Part shown: one piece after another, positions 28,608 to 38,395 of the stretch | Layout of the letters: each line of letters opens with the position of its first letter | Numbering within the stretch: position 1 is the stretch's first letter | Source: Frondihabitans sucicola | GTDB lineage: Bacteria; Actinomycetota; Actinomycetes; Actinomycetales; Microbacteriaceae | Length of the DNA stretch: 64,000 nt | Direction of reading: 5' to 3' | Assembly (NCBI RefSeq): GCF_030296615.1 | Contig: NZ_AP027732.1 | Span: 3,539,042 to 3,603,041, forward strand | Made by a program: the position numbers and the translations under genes | The notes under the pieces: model-generated | Told to the model about the DNA's origin: nothing | Database searches by the model: none | What the model saw: only the letters and a program-made list of their open reading frames with translations

Positions 28608-28613
28608 AACCTA
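28608..28613 (-). promoter_or_regulatory. -10 hexamer TAGGTT, leaderless promoter of add
   Basis: The minus strand reads TAGGTT, six bases, ATG. It lies in the 65-base gap between deoA and add, giving add-IIA-IIB their own start. Confidence 0.55.
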
Positions 28614-28666
28614 CTAGGAGGACGAAGCATCAATCTGGATGCGGGCCACAAGCAGCCGGAGAGAAC

Positions 28667-29968
28667 TTAGGAGATTCGCTCCACGACCCGCGGTCCGACG
28701 GCGGGCGCCGAATCGCCGATGGCCCAGGCGCCCTCGACGGCCTCGAGGGCGCGGGCGAACCGCGACGGATCCTCGGCGTGGAGAGTGAACAGCGGCTGCC
28801 CCTCCGTGACGCGATCGCCCGGCTTCGCATGCAGCTCGATCCCGGCCGAGGCGACCACGGGATCCTGCTTCCGCGCGCGCCCCGCGCCGAGTCGCCAGGC
28901 ACCGATGCCGAAGGGCAGCGCTTCTTGCGTGACGAGGTAGCCCGACGACGGTGCCGGCACCACGTGCGTCTCAGGAGCCGTCGGAAGCGGAGCCGACGGA
29001 TCGCCGCCCTGGGCGGAGATCATGGCCCGCCAGGTGTCCATCGCGCGACCGTCGTCGAGGGCCGCCTCGACGTCGGCATCCGGCTGCCCGGCCAGGGCGA
29101 GCATCTCGCGCGCGAGCGCGACCGTGAGCTCGCGGATGTCGGCCGGACCGCCTCCGGCGAGCGTCTCGAGCGACTCCCGCACCTCGAGCGCGTTGCCGAT
29201 GGTGAGGCCGAGAGGCGTGTTCATGTCGGTCAGGAGCGCCGAGGTGGTGACGCCCGCGTCTTTGCCGAGGTCGACCATCGTGCGTGCCAGCTCGCGCGAG
29301 GCCGCGATGTCCTGGATGAAGGCGCCGGACCCGAACTTGACGTCGAGCACGAGCGCCGCCGTGCCTTCGGCGATCTTCTTGGACATGATCGACGAGGCGA
29401 TCAGGGGATCGCCTCGACGGTTCCGGTGATGTCGCGCAGCGCGTACAGCTTGCCGTCGGCCGGCGCGAGGCCCGACCCGGCGGCGCACACCACGGCTCCG
29501 ACCTCGTCGAGGATCTCGCGCATCCGCTCGTTCGAGATCGATGCCTGCCAGCCGGGGATCGACTCGAGTTTGTCGAGCGTTCCGCCGGTGTGGCCGAGAC
29601 CACGGCCGGAGAGCTGCGGCACGGCGACGCCGAACGACGCGACGAGCGGCGCCAACGGGAGGGTGATCTTGTCGCCGACTCCCCGGTCGAGTGCTTGTCG
29701 ACGGTCGTCTTCGACAGCGACGAGAAGTCCATGGTCGAGCCGGAGGCGATCATGGCGAGCGTCAGGTCGCGGATCTCGCGTCTCTCCATGCCGTTGAGGA
29801 AGATCGCCATCGTCAGAGCGGCCATCTGCTCGTCACCGACGTAGCCGCGCGTGTAGGCGTCGATCAGCCAGTCGATCTGCTCGGTCGACAGAGCGCCGGA
29901 GGACCGCTTGACGCGGATCAGGTCGACGGTGTCGAACGGTTCGACCGAGGAAGCGGGGTGGTACTCAC
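28667..29968 (-). CDS. deoA: Thymidine phosphorylase, three frameshifts
   Basis: DeoA splits thymidine or deoxyuridine with phosphate. Three frames combine into a 434-residue protein when one base is added at each of 29955-29958 (gggg), 29681-29684 (cccc) and 29404-29407 (gggg). Repaired landmarks are VDLIRVKRSSGALS, MAIFLNGM, DKHSTGGVGDKITLPLAP (phosphate site), GHTGGTLDKLESIPGW and DVKFGSGAF, with the C-terminal domain ALPFGIGAWRLGAGRARK. The GTG at 29968 has TGGAGA six bases before it. It lies 58 bases after cdd in the nucleoside operon. Confidence 0.9.
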
Positions 29969-30026
29969 AGATGTCTCCAGAGGTTCGTAAAAGCCGGGCG
30001 CAGGATCACGACCGGGTCACGCCGGG

Positions 30027-30437
30027 TCACGGCTGCGACGCGCGGTAGGCGTCGAGTTGACGAGGCCCGAAGGCGTCCGGGATCACCTCGTCGATGGTCT
30101 TGAAGCCGGACACGGTGTCGAGCACCATGCCCTCCGCCGAGTGCTCGTAGAGCAGCTGACGGCAGCGGCCGCACGGCATGAGGACTCCGCCGTTGCCGTC
30201 GACGCAGGCGAAGGCGACGAGGTGGCCGCCACCGCCCATGACGAGGTCGGACACGAGGGAGCACTCGGCACACAGCGTGAGACCGTACGACGCGTTCTCG
30301 ACGTTGCAGCCCGAGACGATCCTGCCGTCGTCCGTGAGCGCGGCGGCGCCCACCGGGAACCGGGAGTAGGGCACGTAGGCCTTCTCCATGGCCGCCGTGG
30401 CCGTGGCGCGGAGAAGACCCCAGTCGACGGTGGTCAT
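30027..30437 (-). CDS. cdd: Cytidine deaminase
   Basis: Cdd (136 aa) deaminates cytidine and deoxycytidine to uridine forms. It shows YVPYSRFPVGAA, GCNVENASYGLTLCAE with the zinc cysteine and catalytic Glu, and PCGRCRQLL with the other two zinc cysteines, as in the tetrameric class. The ATG overlaps the stop of the permease gene (ATGA at 30434-30437), so uptake and salvage are translated together. Confidence 0.96.
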   Translation of the reverse strand: MTTVDWGLLRATATAAMEKAYVPYSRFPVGAAALTDDGRIVSGCNVENASYGLTLCAECSLVSDLVMGGGGHLVAFACVDGNGGVLMPCGRCRQLLYEHSAEGMVLDTVSGFKTIDEVIPDAFGPRQLDAYRASQP

Positions 30438-31723
30438 GACTTGATGTAGGGCTTGCCGGAGGCGGCCGGGCCGCGCGACTGGCCGACGAGGCCCGCCACG
30501 GCGAGGATCGTCACGACGTACGGCAGCATCAGCATGAACTCGCTCGGCACCGGTGACCCGACGACGCTCAGGACGTTCTGCAGGTTGCTGGCGAAGCCGA
30601 ACAGGAGGGCCGCCAGCGTCGCCCGGATCGGATCCCAGCGACCGAAGATGACGGCAGCGAGGGCGATGTACCCGGCGCCGGCGGTCATCGTCTTCTGGAA
30701 TTCGCCGAGGTCCCCCAGGGTGAAGAACGCGCCTCCGAGCCCGGCGATGGCGCCGGCCAGGGAGACGTTCCAGAAGCGTGTGGCATTGACTCGGATGCCA
30801 ACGGTGTCGGCCGCCTGCGGGTGCTCGCCGACGGCACGGAGGCGCAGGCCCCAGCGCGTCTTGAACAGCCCGAACCACACGGCGGCGATCGCGACGTACA
30901 TCAGGTACACGACGACGTTCTGCTGGAAGAGCAGCGGCCCGATCAGCGGGATCCTCGACAGCACAGGGATGTCGAACGGCGAGAAGAGGAGGCCCTTGTT
31001 GAGACCCGGCGAATTGGTCAGCACCTCCGAGTAGAGGAAGCTCGTCAGACCGGTCACGAGCACGTTCAGGACCACGCCGACGATGACCTGGTCGACCAGG
31101 TAGCGGATGCTGAAGACCGCGAGCACCATCGACACCAGCGCCCCGGCGATCATGGCGCTGACGAGACCGATCCAGAGCGAGCCGGTGATGCTGGCGACGA
31201 CCGCGGACACGAAGGCGCCGCCGAGCAGCTGTCCTTCGATGGCGACGTTGACGACGCCGACGCGCTCCGAGATGACGCCGCCGAGGGCACCGAAGATGAG
31301 CGGTGTCGAGAGGCTCAGCGAGCCGATCAGGAGACCGGGCACCAGGATCGAGTTGTTCGCGCCCGCCCAGGAGAGGAATCCGACCAGGAACAGGACGCCG
31401 AACAGCGCGATGAGCCAGATCGGCGTCTTCTTGTAGCCGAGAGTGCGGTAGGCGGCGAAGAGGGTGATCAGCGCCAGGACGATCGTGACGACGACGCCGG
31501 TGCCGTGAGTCGGCAGGACCGCGTTCGGCAGCTTGACGAAGTCGGTCGACGTCGACAGGCGGAAGGTCGAGTGACCGCTGCGGCCGGCGACGAAGAAGAG
31601 CAGGATCGCCAGCACCGTGAACGCCGCGAGGGCGATCGGCGCCTTCCACGACCGGCTGCGCGTGATGGTCAGTCCGGGAGTCGGGGCCGCCGGAACGGCC
31701 ACATCGGGAGTCAGGACGCTCAC
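30434..31723 (-). CDS. Nucleoside ABC transporter permease (second permease)
   Basis: This 429-residue permease of the branched-chain amino acid/ribose type has about ten membrane segments and the family signatures STPLIFGALGGVISERVGVV, NVAIEGQLLGGAFVSA and GLRLRAVGEHPQAADTVGI. It forms the channel with the permease encoded upstream for import of nucleosides, as in NupQ/YufQ-type systems. It carries a long N-terminal extension of two to three extra segments. It is overlapped by the neighbouring genes at both ends. Confidence 0.92.
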   Translation of the reverse strand: MSVLTPDVAVPAAPTPGLTITRSRSWKAPIALAAFTVLAILLFFVAGRSGHSTFRLSTSTDFVKLPNAVLPTHGTGVVVTIVLALITLFAAYRTLGYKKTPIWLIALFGVLFLVGFLSWAGANNSILVPGLLIGSLSLSTPLIFGALGGVISERVGVVNVAIEGQLLGGAFVSAVVASITGSLWIGLVSAMIAGALVSMVLAVFSIRYLVDQVIVGVVLNVLVTGLTSFLYSEVLTNSPGLNKGLLFSPFDIPVLSRIPLIGPLLFQQNVVVYLMYVAIAAVWFGLFKTRWGLRLRAVGEHPQAADTVGIRVNATRFWNVSLAGAIAGLGGAFFTLGDLGEFQKTMTAGAGYIALAAVIFGRWDPIRATLAALLFGFASNLQNVLSVVGSPVPSEFMLMLPYVVTILAVAGLVGQSRGPAASGKPYIKS

Positions 31724-33026
31724 TTGGTCACCACCGCCGTCTTCGAGTTGGTGCGTCGGACTCGCTTCTGGCGCGGGCCCGGCGCAGGGATGCGGAAGAT
31801 CGTGCGCACGAGCGGCGGGGCCGCCACGAACAGCACGATGAGGGACTGCACGACGAGCACGATGTCGATCGGCACGCCGTTCGCGGCCTGCATGGCGTAG
31901 CCGCCCGCCTTCAGCGCGCCGAAGAGCAGACCGGCTCCGAAGACGCCCCAGGGGCGCGAGCGTCCGAGCAGTGCCACCGTGATCGCGTCGAAGCCGATGC
32001 CCGCGTCGATGCCCGAGGAGAACCCGGTCGTGAGCGTGCCGAGTACCTGCGTGGCTCCGGCGATTCCGATCAGGGCGCCCGAGATCAGCATCGCGTACAC
32101 GTAGACGTTCTTGACGTTGATCCCGGCCGTGCGGGCCGCGTGCGGGTTCTCGCCGACGGCGCGGAATCGGAAGCCGAGGCTCGATCGGTTCAGGAGCCAG
32201 GCGACGAAGATCGTCGCCGCGATGACCACGAGGAACCCGACGCTCACCGGGAAGTGCACCCCGAAGAGCCTGGGCAGGATCGCGGATGGCAGCGTCGCCG
32301 GCGACTGCGGGTTCGTCGAGCCCTTGGCCTGGAGCAGCCCGGGGTGCGCAGCATGAACGAGATCAGGTAGAGGGCGACGTAGTTGAGCATGATCGTGACG
32401 ATCACCTCGTGCGCTCCCGTCCGTGCCTTCAGGAATCCGACGAGGGCACCCCAGAAGGCTCCGCCCGCGATGCCGGCGATGATCGCCAGCGGCAGGTGGA
32501 TGGCCAGCGGCAGGTGGAACGAGAAGCCGACCCAGCCGGCGAAGGCCGCGCCGATCAGGATCTGCCCCTGGCCGCCGATGTTGAACATGCCCGCGCGGAA
32601 CGCCAGCGCGACCCCGAGCCCGGCCACGATCAGCGGCATCGCGAAGTTGATGGTGCTGGCCAGCGGTGCGATGCCGGCGAGGAAGCCGACCGCCTGGAAG
32701 TTGATGATGGCGCCCTGGAAGAGGGAACTGTAGGCGACCGACACGGAGTGCCACACCGCACTCAGCATGTCGCTCGGCTTGGCGAAGAAGTACCCGGCCG
32801 TCGACTGCACCGTCGGGTCGGTGACGGCGATCAGGATCCCGCTCAGCACGAGGGCGAGCACGACGGCCAGGACCGAGATCATCGCGTTGCCGGAGACGAT
32901 CTCGCGCAGGATCCCGGAGGCCCGGTCGTCTCGCGACTCTCGCGGCGCCTCGGGCGTCGTCTGCACGGCTCCCTCGGACTCGACCAGCCCGGTGTCTCCG
33001 GGTGGCGTGGGTGAGGTCTCGCTCAT
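31720..33026 (-). CDS. Nucleoside ABC transporter permease (first permease), one frameshift
   Basis: This partner permease has about 435 residues after one base is added to the CCCGGGG run at 32338-32344 (repaired join MLRTPGLLQAKGSTNPQ). Motifs are GLGVALAFRAGMFNIGGQGQ, ARTGAHEVIVTIMLNYVALY and GFRFRAVGENPHAARTAGIN. An acidic N-terminal tail of about 40 residues precedes the first membrane segment. The start overlaps the ATPase gene stop and the stop overlaps the second permease, so the set is one operon. Confidence 0.9.
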
Positions 33027-34561
33027 GCGAGTTGCTCCTGTTCGTGCGACTGCTGATATTCGGGTGGGACCTCGCCGGCCATCATCAGACCGAGGACGTC
33101 GCGAGGCGTGTCGGCCGGCACGATTCCGATGATCGACCCGCGGTACATCACGGCGATGCGATCGGCCAGGGCGACGACCTCGTCCAGTTCCGTCGACACC
33201 ACGATGACCGGGACGCCTTCGTCTCGGGTGGCCACGATGCGCTTGTGGACGAACTCGATCGAGCCGACGTCGATGCCTCGGGTGGGCTGCGCGGCCACGA
33301 AGAGGCGCAGGTCGCGGGACAGCTCTCGGGCGAGGACGACCTTCTGCTGGTTTCCGCCGGAGAGGCGGCCGACCGGAGTCGCGATGCCCTGGCTGCGGAC
33401 GTCGAACTCCGCGACCTTGTCGCCGGCGAACTTCGCCAGGTCGATCAGCTTCAGCCAGCCCCTCGACACGAAGGGACCGGCGTACGAGCGGTCGAGCATG
33501 AGGTTCTCGGCGATCGTGAATTCACCGACGAGACCGTCTTCGGTGCGGTCCTCCGGCACGAAGCCCACGCCGGAGTCGAGCACCTTGCGGACGCTCAGAC
33601 CCGTGATGGATCTGCCGTCGAGCGAGATCGTCCCCTCGACGCGCGCCTGGAGCCCCAGAAGCGCCTCGGTCAGCTCCGTCTGCCCGTTGCCCTGGACCCC
33701 GGCGATCGCGAGGATCTCGCCGCGGCGGACCTCGAACGAGACGTCGTCGACGACGATCTGCCCGATCGCGTCGATGACCCTCAGGCCCTCGACCACGAGG
33801 GCGGCCGCGCCCGGGGTGGCAGGAGCCTTCTGCACGGTGAGCTCGACGGAACGGCCGACCATGAGCGAAGCGAGCTCGGCGTTGGAAGCCGTGGGAGAGG
33901 CCTCGCCGACGACCTTGCCGAGCCGGATGACGGTGATCCTGCTGGCCACTTCGCGGACCTCACGGAGCTTGTGCGTGATGAAGACGATGGCGGTGCCCGC
34001 GTCGCGCAGCTGGCGCATGATCGCCATCAGCTCGTCTGTTTCTTGCGGCGTGAGCACGGCGGTCGGCTCGTCGAACACGAGCACCTTCGCATCGCGCGAG
34101 AGCGCCTTGATGATCTCGACGCGCTGCTGCACGCCGACGGGCAGCTCTTCGACGATCGCGTCGGGATCGACGTCGAAGCCGAATCGCTTCGAGATCTCGC
34201 GGACCTTGGCGCGTGCGCCCGGCAGGTCGAGTCGACCACCGAAGCCCGTCTCTTCGTTGCCGAGCATGACGTTCTCGGCCACCGTGAACACCGGCACGAG
34301 CATGAAGTGCTGGTGCACCATGCCGATGCCCGCGGCCATGGCGTCGCCCGGGCCGGCGAAGTGCTGGACGACGTCGTCGAGCAGGATGTCGCCCTCGTCG
34401 GCCTGGTACAGGCCGTAGAGGACGTTCATCAGGGTGGACTTGCCGGCGCCGTTCTCACCCAGCAGGGCGTGGATCTCACCAGGCTCGACAGTGAGGCTGA
34501 TGTGATCGTTGGCGGTGAGAGCGCCGAAGCGTTTGGTGATGCCCTGGAGTTCGAGCTTCAT
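33023..34561 (-). CDS. Nucleoside ABC transporter ATPase, two ABC domains
   Basis: This 512-residue RbsA/NupO-like ATPase has two nucleotide-binding domains. The first has Walker A LLGENGAGKSTLMNVL, Walker B VLVFDEPTAVLTP and the H-loop FITHKLREV. The second has a degenerate Walker A (AIAGVQGNGQTEL) but an intact signature LSGGNQQKVVLARELS, which is usual for this family. It powers the two permeases encoded downstream. A hairpin lies between it and the binding-protein gene upstream. Confidence 0.94.
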   Translation of the reverse strand: MKLELQGITKRFGALTANDHISLTVEPGEIHALLGENGAGKSTLMNVLYGLYQADEGDILLDDVVQHFAGPGDAMAAGIGMVHQHFMLVPVFTVAENVMLGNEETGFGGRLDLPGARAKVREISKRFGFDVDPDAIVEELPVGVQQRVEIIKALSRDAKVLVFDEPTAVLTPQETDELMAIMRQLRDAGTAIVFITHKLREVREVASRITVIRLGKVVGEASPTASNAELASLMVGRSVELTVQKAPATPGAAALVVEGLRVIDAIGQIVVDDVSFEVRRGEILAIAGVQGNGQTELTEALLGLQARVEGTISLDGRSITGLSVRKVLDSGVGFVPEDRTEDGLVGEFTIAENLMLDRSYAGPFVSRGWLKLIDLAKFAGDKVAEFDVRSQGIATPVGRLSGGNQQKVVLARELSRDLRLFVAAQPTRGIDVGSIEFVHKRIVATRDEGVPVIVVSTELDEVVALADRIAVMYRGSIIGIVPADTPRDVLGLMMAGEVPPEYQQSHEQEQLA

Positions 34562-34596
34562 CGGGTGGACTCCCTCTCGGGTTCGGAACAGGGCGG

Positions 34597-34630
34597 AGGG
34601 CCCGAAGCGACGTTAGTCGCTCCGGGCCCT
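34597..34630 (-). terminator. Intercistronic hairpin between binding-protein and ATPase genes
   Basis: AGGGCCCGAAGCGAC (34597-34611) pairs with 34616-34630 around a GTTA loop with one mismatch. With no U-tract it probably gives partial termination or 3' protection, so that the binding protein is made in excess of the transporter. Confidence 0.55.
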
Positions 34631-34641
34631 TCGCAGGAGTG

Positions 34642-35736
34642 CTACTTGGTCAGCGACGCGGGCGAGTCGACCGTGATCGACCCGTCGATGATGCCGGCCT
34701 TGATCTTCTTGAGCTCGGCGGGGAGACCCGAGTCGATCTTGCTGGTGTAGTCGTGGAACGGAGCCAGGCCGACGCCGTCGTTCTTCAGGGTGCCGACGTA
34801 CGGGGTCTTCGTGAAGTTCCCCTTGGCGGCGTCTTCGACGACGGCCTTCGTGGCCGGGGCGATGCCCTTCTCGACGCTCGTCAGGAAGAGGGCCTTGTTC
34901 GCCGGGTCGGTCTGGTAGGTGTCGGAGTCGACGCCGACCAGCGTGATGCCGTCGCCGGTCGAGGCGTTCTTCGCCTTGACCGCCTGTGCAGCGCTCTGGT
35001 AGATCGGCCCACCGACGGGCATGATGACGTCGGCGTTCTGGTCGAGCAGCGTCTGCGCGGACTGCTTCGCAGCCGTTCCGGCGTCGAAGCCGCCGGTGAA
35101 GACGCCCTTCTGGGTCTTCTCGTTCCAGCCGACCAGCTTGACGTCCTTGCTCTTCTGCTGGTTGTAGTAGGCGACGCCGTCGGCGAATCCGTCCATGAAG
35201 ATCGTGACGGTCGGGATCTGCGCACCACCGAAGGTGCCGACGACGCCGGACTTCGAGTAGCTGGCGGCCGCATAGCCGCCGAGGAATGCGGCCTCCGAGG
35301 TGTTGAAGGTGATCGGGCGCACGTTGTCGGCCGTGGTCGACGCGTCGTCGATCGTCGCGAAGTCGATGCTCGGGTTGGCCGCGGCAGCCGCCTTGGTCGC
35401 ATCGGCGAGAAGGAACCCGACCGTGATGATCAGGTTGCACTTCTGGTTCACGAGGCTCGAGATGTTCGAGGCGTAGACGGTCTGGTCGGCCGACTCGACC
35501 GACTTCGGGGTGGCGCCGATCGCGCTCGCGCCCTCCTTGAGCCCGTCGAGACCGAGCTGGTTGAACGACTTGTCGTCGAAGCCGCCGGCGTCGGAGACCA
35601 TGCACGGAACGTAGCTCGACTTCGCGCTCGTCTTCGTGCTGGTCGCCGAGGGTGCCGTGCCACAGCCGGCGAGCATCGCCGTGGCTCCCACGATGGCAAG
35701 GCCGGCCAGAACGGCCTTCCGCGCAGAGATAGTCAA
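34642..35736 (-). CDS. BMP-family nucleoside-binding lipoprotein
   Basis: This 364-residue substrate-binding protein belongs to the BMP/Med family that delivers nucleosides to ABC transporters. The signal peptide ends in the lipobox MLAGC, and the mature part shows VSDAGGFDDKSFNQLGLDG, a family hallmark, then GGYAAASYSKSGVVGTFGG and VGGPIYQSAAQAV. The TTG at 35736 is chosen because GGAGG lies five bases before it and the signal peptide starts there; ATG at 35763 would put the ribosome site inside the gene. It is first in the nucleoside uptake and salvage operon. Confidence 0.9.
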   Translation of the reverse strand: MTISARKAVLAGLAIVGATAMLAGCGTAPSATSTKTSAKSSYVPCMVSDAGGFDDKSFNQLGLDGLKEGASAIGATPKSVESADQTVYASNISSLVNQKCNLIITVGFLLADATKAAAAANPSIDFATIDDASTTADNVRPITFNTSEAAFLGGYAAASYSKSGVVGTFGGAQIPTVTIFMDGFADGVAYYNQQKSKDVKLVGWNEKTQKGVFTGGFDAGTAAKQSAQTLLDQNADVIMPVGGPIYQSAAQAVKAKNASTGDGITLVGVDSDTYQTDPANKALFLTSVEKGIAPATKAVVEDAAKGNFTKTPYVGTLKNDGVGLAPFHDYTSKIDSGLPAELKKIKAGIIDGSITVDSPASLTK

Positions 35737-35836
35737 AGTGTCCTCCAAGAGTCGGTCCAGCATCGTCCGCTGGGCACTATGTCATGGAGGTTACCCAAAG
35801 TTACGAGGAGTATTTGACCCGGCGCCGAGATGGTCT

Positions 35837-35854
35837 CGAAGCGTTACCGCTTCG
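35837..35854. promoter_or_regulatory. Inverted repeat CGAAGCG-TTAC-CGCTTCG, candidate operator
   Basis: A perfect 7-bp inverted repeat with a four-base spacer lies about 100 bases upstream of the binding-protein start and 68 bases from the manC stop. Its size fits a dimeric regulator such as LacI or GntR. It could also be a weak terminator of the gene to the right (manC, minus strand). Confidence 0.4.
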
Positions 35855-35921
35855 CGACAATCACGAAACAGCGCCGTTACGTCCGATCTGCTAGAGAGCG
35901 GGCGGGATCCTGCCCCTCGGA

Positions 35922-37043
35922 TCAGAGGACGTCGTTGCGACCGGAGAGCTTCAGCGCGTCGACGACGCTCTTGACGCGTTGGGCGTTGGCGCTGGTGGTG
36001 ACCAGAAGGGCGTCGGGGGTGTCGACCACGACGATGTCCGTGACGCCGATCAGGGAGATCAGGCGATCGCCCTGGCTGACGACGATGCCGCTGGACGAGT
36101 CGGCCAGAACGCGCGCATTCTCGCCCAGGATGGCGAGATCCGACGCTCGGCCCTTCGAGTGCAGCTTGGCGATGGAGGCGAAGTCGCCGACGTCGTCCCA
36201 GTCGAAGTCGCCCGGGATCACGGCGAGGCGCCCCTGAGCGGCAGCGGGCTCGGCCACCGTGTAGTCGATGGCGATCTTCTCGAGGTTCGGCCAGATGCGG
36301 TCGACGACCGCGCCGCGCGCGGAGGTGTCCCACGCGTCGGCCAGCTCGAGGAGACCGGCGAGCAGCTCGGGGCGCGTCTCGCCGAGCTGCTTCAGGAGCA
36401 CGTCGGCGCGCGAGATGAACATGCCGCCGTTCCAGAGATAGTTGCCGTCGCGGAGATACGCCTCGGCGGTCTCCAGCTCGGGCTTCTCCACGAACGAGGT
36501 GACGGCCTTCGCGTGAGGAGCAGCGTCGATGTCGAGCGGCTTGCCGCAGTGGATGTAGCCGAACCCGATCGCCGGCTCCGTCGGCGTGATGCCGATGGTG
36601 GCGATGTAGCCCGCGTCGGCGGCAGCGATCGCCTCGTGGACGGCGCGCACGAATCCGCGCTGGTCGGCGATGACGTGGTCGGCCGCGAACGATCCGATGA
36701 TGACGTCGGGCTCGCGCTTGACGAGGATGGCCGCGGCGAGACCGATGGCGGCGGTGGAGTCTTTCGGCTCGCTCTCGAGCACGACGTTGTGGTCGTCGAG
36801 CGCCGGGAGCTGCGCTTCGACGGCGGCGCGGTGCGAGCGGCCGGTGACGACCATGATGCGCTGCTCTCCGTTGATCGGCGCGAGACGATCCCAGGTGCCG
36901 CGCAGGAGCGTCGAGCCGCTGCCGGTGAGGTCGTGCAGGAACTTGGGGGCGTCGGCGCGGCTGAGCGGCCACAGGCGCGACCCGATCCCGCCGGCCGGGA
37001 TGATGCTGTAGAACCGGTCGAGGCTCTCACGTGCTGTCGTCAT
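35922..37043 (-). CDS. manC: Mannose-1-phosphate guanylyltransferase
   Basis: ManC (373 aa) makes GDP-mannose from mannose-1-phosphate and GTP. The pyrophosphorylase signature IIPAGGIGSRLWPLSRADAP is at the N terminus, followed by GSFAADHVI, SFVEKPELETAEAYL and WNGGMFISRADVLL. It lacks a C-terminal phosphomannose isomerase domain. The ATG lies six bases after TAGGGT, so it is probably leaderless. It is divergent from a mannosyltransferase-like gene that could use its product for phosphatidylinositol mannosides or lipomannan. Confidence 0.95.
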   Translation of the reverse strand: MTTARESLDRFYSIIPAGGIGSRLWPLSRADAPKFLHDLTGSGSTLLRGTWDRLAPINGEQRIMVVTGRSHRAAVEAQLPALDDHNVVLESEPKDSTAAIGLAAAILVKREPDVIIGSFAADHVIADQRGFVRAVHEAIAAADAGYIATIGITPTEPAIGFGYIHCGKPLDIDAAPHAKAVTSFVEKPELETAEAYLRDGNYLWNGGMFISRADVLLKQLGETRPELLAGLLELADAWDTSARGAVVDRIWPNLEKIAIDYTVAEPAAAQGRLAVIPGDFDWDDVGDFASIAKLHSKGRASDLAILGENARVLADSSSGIVVSQGDRLISLIGVTDIVVVDTPDALLVTTSANAQRVKSVVDALKLSGRNDVL

Positions 37044-37049
37044 GCCGAC

Positions 37050-37055
37050 ACCCTA
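37050..37055 (-). promoter_or_regulatory. -10 hexamer TAGGGT, leaderless promoter of manC
   Basis: The minus strand reads TAGGGT, six bases, ATG. Confidence 0.6.
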
Positions 37056-37181
37056 CTGGCGGCACCCCGGGAAATCGGCTCGGACGCCCTGCCCCCGCCG
37101 GGTGCACGGACTCGACACGTACCGGCCACTCGCGCGTCACGCCGGATCCCTAGTCTCGGCTCGAGCGACGGAGGGGATCCG

Positions 37182-38351
37182 ATGCGAGTTGCCATCGTGA
37201 CCGAGAGCTTTCTCCCGACTCTGAACGGGGTCACGACGAGCGTCTGCCGGGTGGTGGAGCAGCTCCGGGCCCGGGGACACGAGGCGATGATCGTCGCCCC
37301 GGACGGCAGGGGGCCGACGCACTTCGCCGGGTTCCCGGTCCACCGCATGCCGTCCGTCGGTTACCGGCAGTTCCCGGTGGGTATCCCGGGGCCGCAGCTG
37401 TCCGGCCTGCTCGCCGGCTTCGCTCCGGACGTGATCCACGCAGCCTCGCCGTTCATCCTCGGAGCACAGGCCATCACGGCGGCGAGCCGCCTCGGAATCC
37501 CGAGCGTGGCGGTCTTCCAGACGGACATGGCGAAGTACGCGCGCGGCAACGGCTTCGGAACGGCCGGCGCCGCCCTGGTGTGGAAGATGATCCGCAGGAT
37601 CCACGCGGGCGCGACCCTCACGCTGGTCCCGTCCGAGTCCTCCCGCCGCGATCTCGAGCGGATCGGCGTCGAGCGGATCGCCACCTGGGGCCGAGGTGTC
37701 GACAGCGCGCTCTACCACCCGAACCGGCGTTCGGACGAAGCGACCCGGATCCTGCGAGCCCGCCTCGCAGCGCCGGACGAGGTCGCCGTCGGCTACGTCG
37801 GTCGCCTGGCTCCCGAGAAGGAGCTGGAACGCCTCCAGGCACTGCGCAGGATCCGCGGGCTCCGCCTCGTGCTCGTCGGTGACGGTCCCGCGCGCCAGGG
37901 GCTGGCCCGCAAGCTGTCCGCGCTCGATCCGGTCTTCCTCGGCGCCCTCCGCGGCGAGGAGCTCGCGACCGCCTACGCCGCCCTGGACGTCTTCGTGCAC
38001 ACGGGCACGACGGAGACCTTCGGCCAGACCCTGCAGGAGGCGCACGCCGCCGGGCTCCCGGTCGTCGCCCCCGCGGTCGGCGGCCCGCTCGATCTGGTCG
38101 AACACGGTGTCGACGGCTTCCTGTTCGACCCGCACCAGTCCCGCTCGCTGCGCCGCGGAGTGCTCGCGCTGGTCGACGACCCACGTCTCCGGGTGCGCTT
38201 CGGCGAGGCCGGAAGACGTGCCGTCGTGGGCCGCACCTGGGAGGCGCTCGGCGACGAACTCCTCGGGCACTATCGCTCCGTCCTGACCCGCCAGATCCCC
38301 GTAACGGCCGGGGTTTCCGAGCCCCCGCCCGGTCTCTCGGGATCGAGATAG
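37182..38351 (+). CDS. GT4 glycosyltransferase, MgtA/PimB'-like mannosyltransferase
   Basis: This 389-residue GT-B enzyme starts MRVAIVTESFLPTLNGVTTS, the acceptor-domain start typical of actinobacterial mannosyltransferases of the MgtA/PimB' group. The donor domain has GYVGRLAPEKELERL, LVLVGDGPARQGL and the E-x7-E motif in GTTETFGQTLQEAHAAG. GGAGGGG before the ATG at 37182 fixes the start. The divergent manC gene supports GDP-mannose as donor; the acceptor is unknown. Confidence 0.9.
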   Translation: MRVAIVTESFLPTLNGVTTSVCRVVEQLRARGHEAMIVAPDGRGPTHFAGFPVHRMPSVGYRQFPVGIPGPQLSGLLAGFAPDVIHAASPFILGAQAITAASRLGIPSVAVFQTDMAKYARGNGFGTAGAALVWKMIRRIHAGATLTLVPSESSRRDLERIGVERIATWGRGVDSALYHPNRRSDEATRILRARLAAPDEVAVGYVGRLAPEKELERLQALRRIRGLRLVLVGDGPARQGLARKLSALDPVFLGALRGEELATAYAALDVFVHTGTTETFGQTLQEAHAAGLPVVAPAVGGPLDLVEHGVDGFLFDPHQSRSLRRGVLALVDDPRLRVRFGEAGRRAVVGRTWEALGDELLGHYRSVLTRQIPVTAGVSEPPPGLSGSR

Positions 38352-38389
38352 TTAGGTCCGCCTTCGAGGCGTCAACCTGGGAGGATGCC

Positions 38390-38395
38390 TAGGAT
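38390..38395 (+). promoter_or_regulatory. -10 hexamer TAGGAT of the sdh operon
   Basis: TAGGAT is followed by a leader of about 40 bases carrying GGAGGG before sdhC. A perfect palindrome GTTCT-G-AGAAC (38402-38412) lies at the expected transcription start and could be an operator. Confidence 0.5.
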
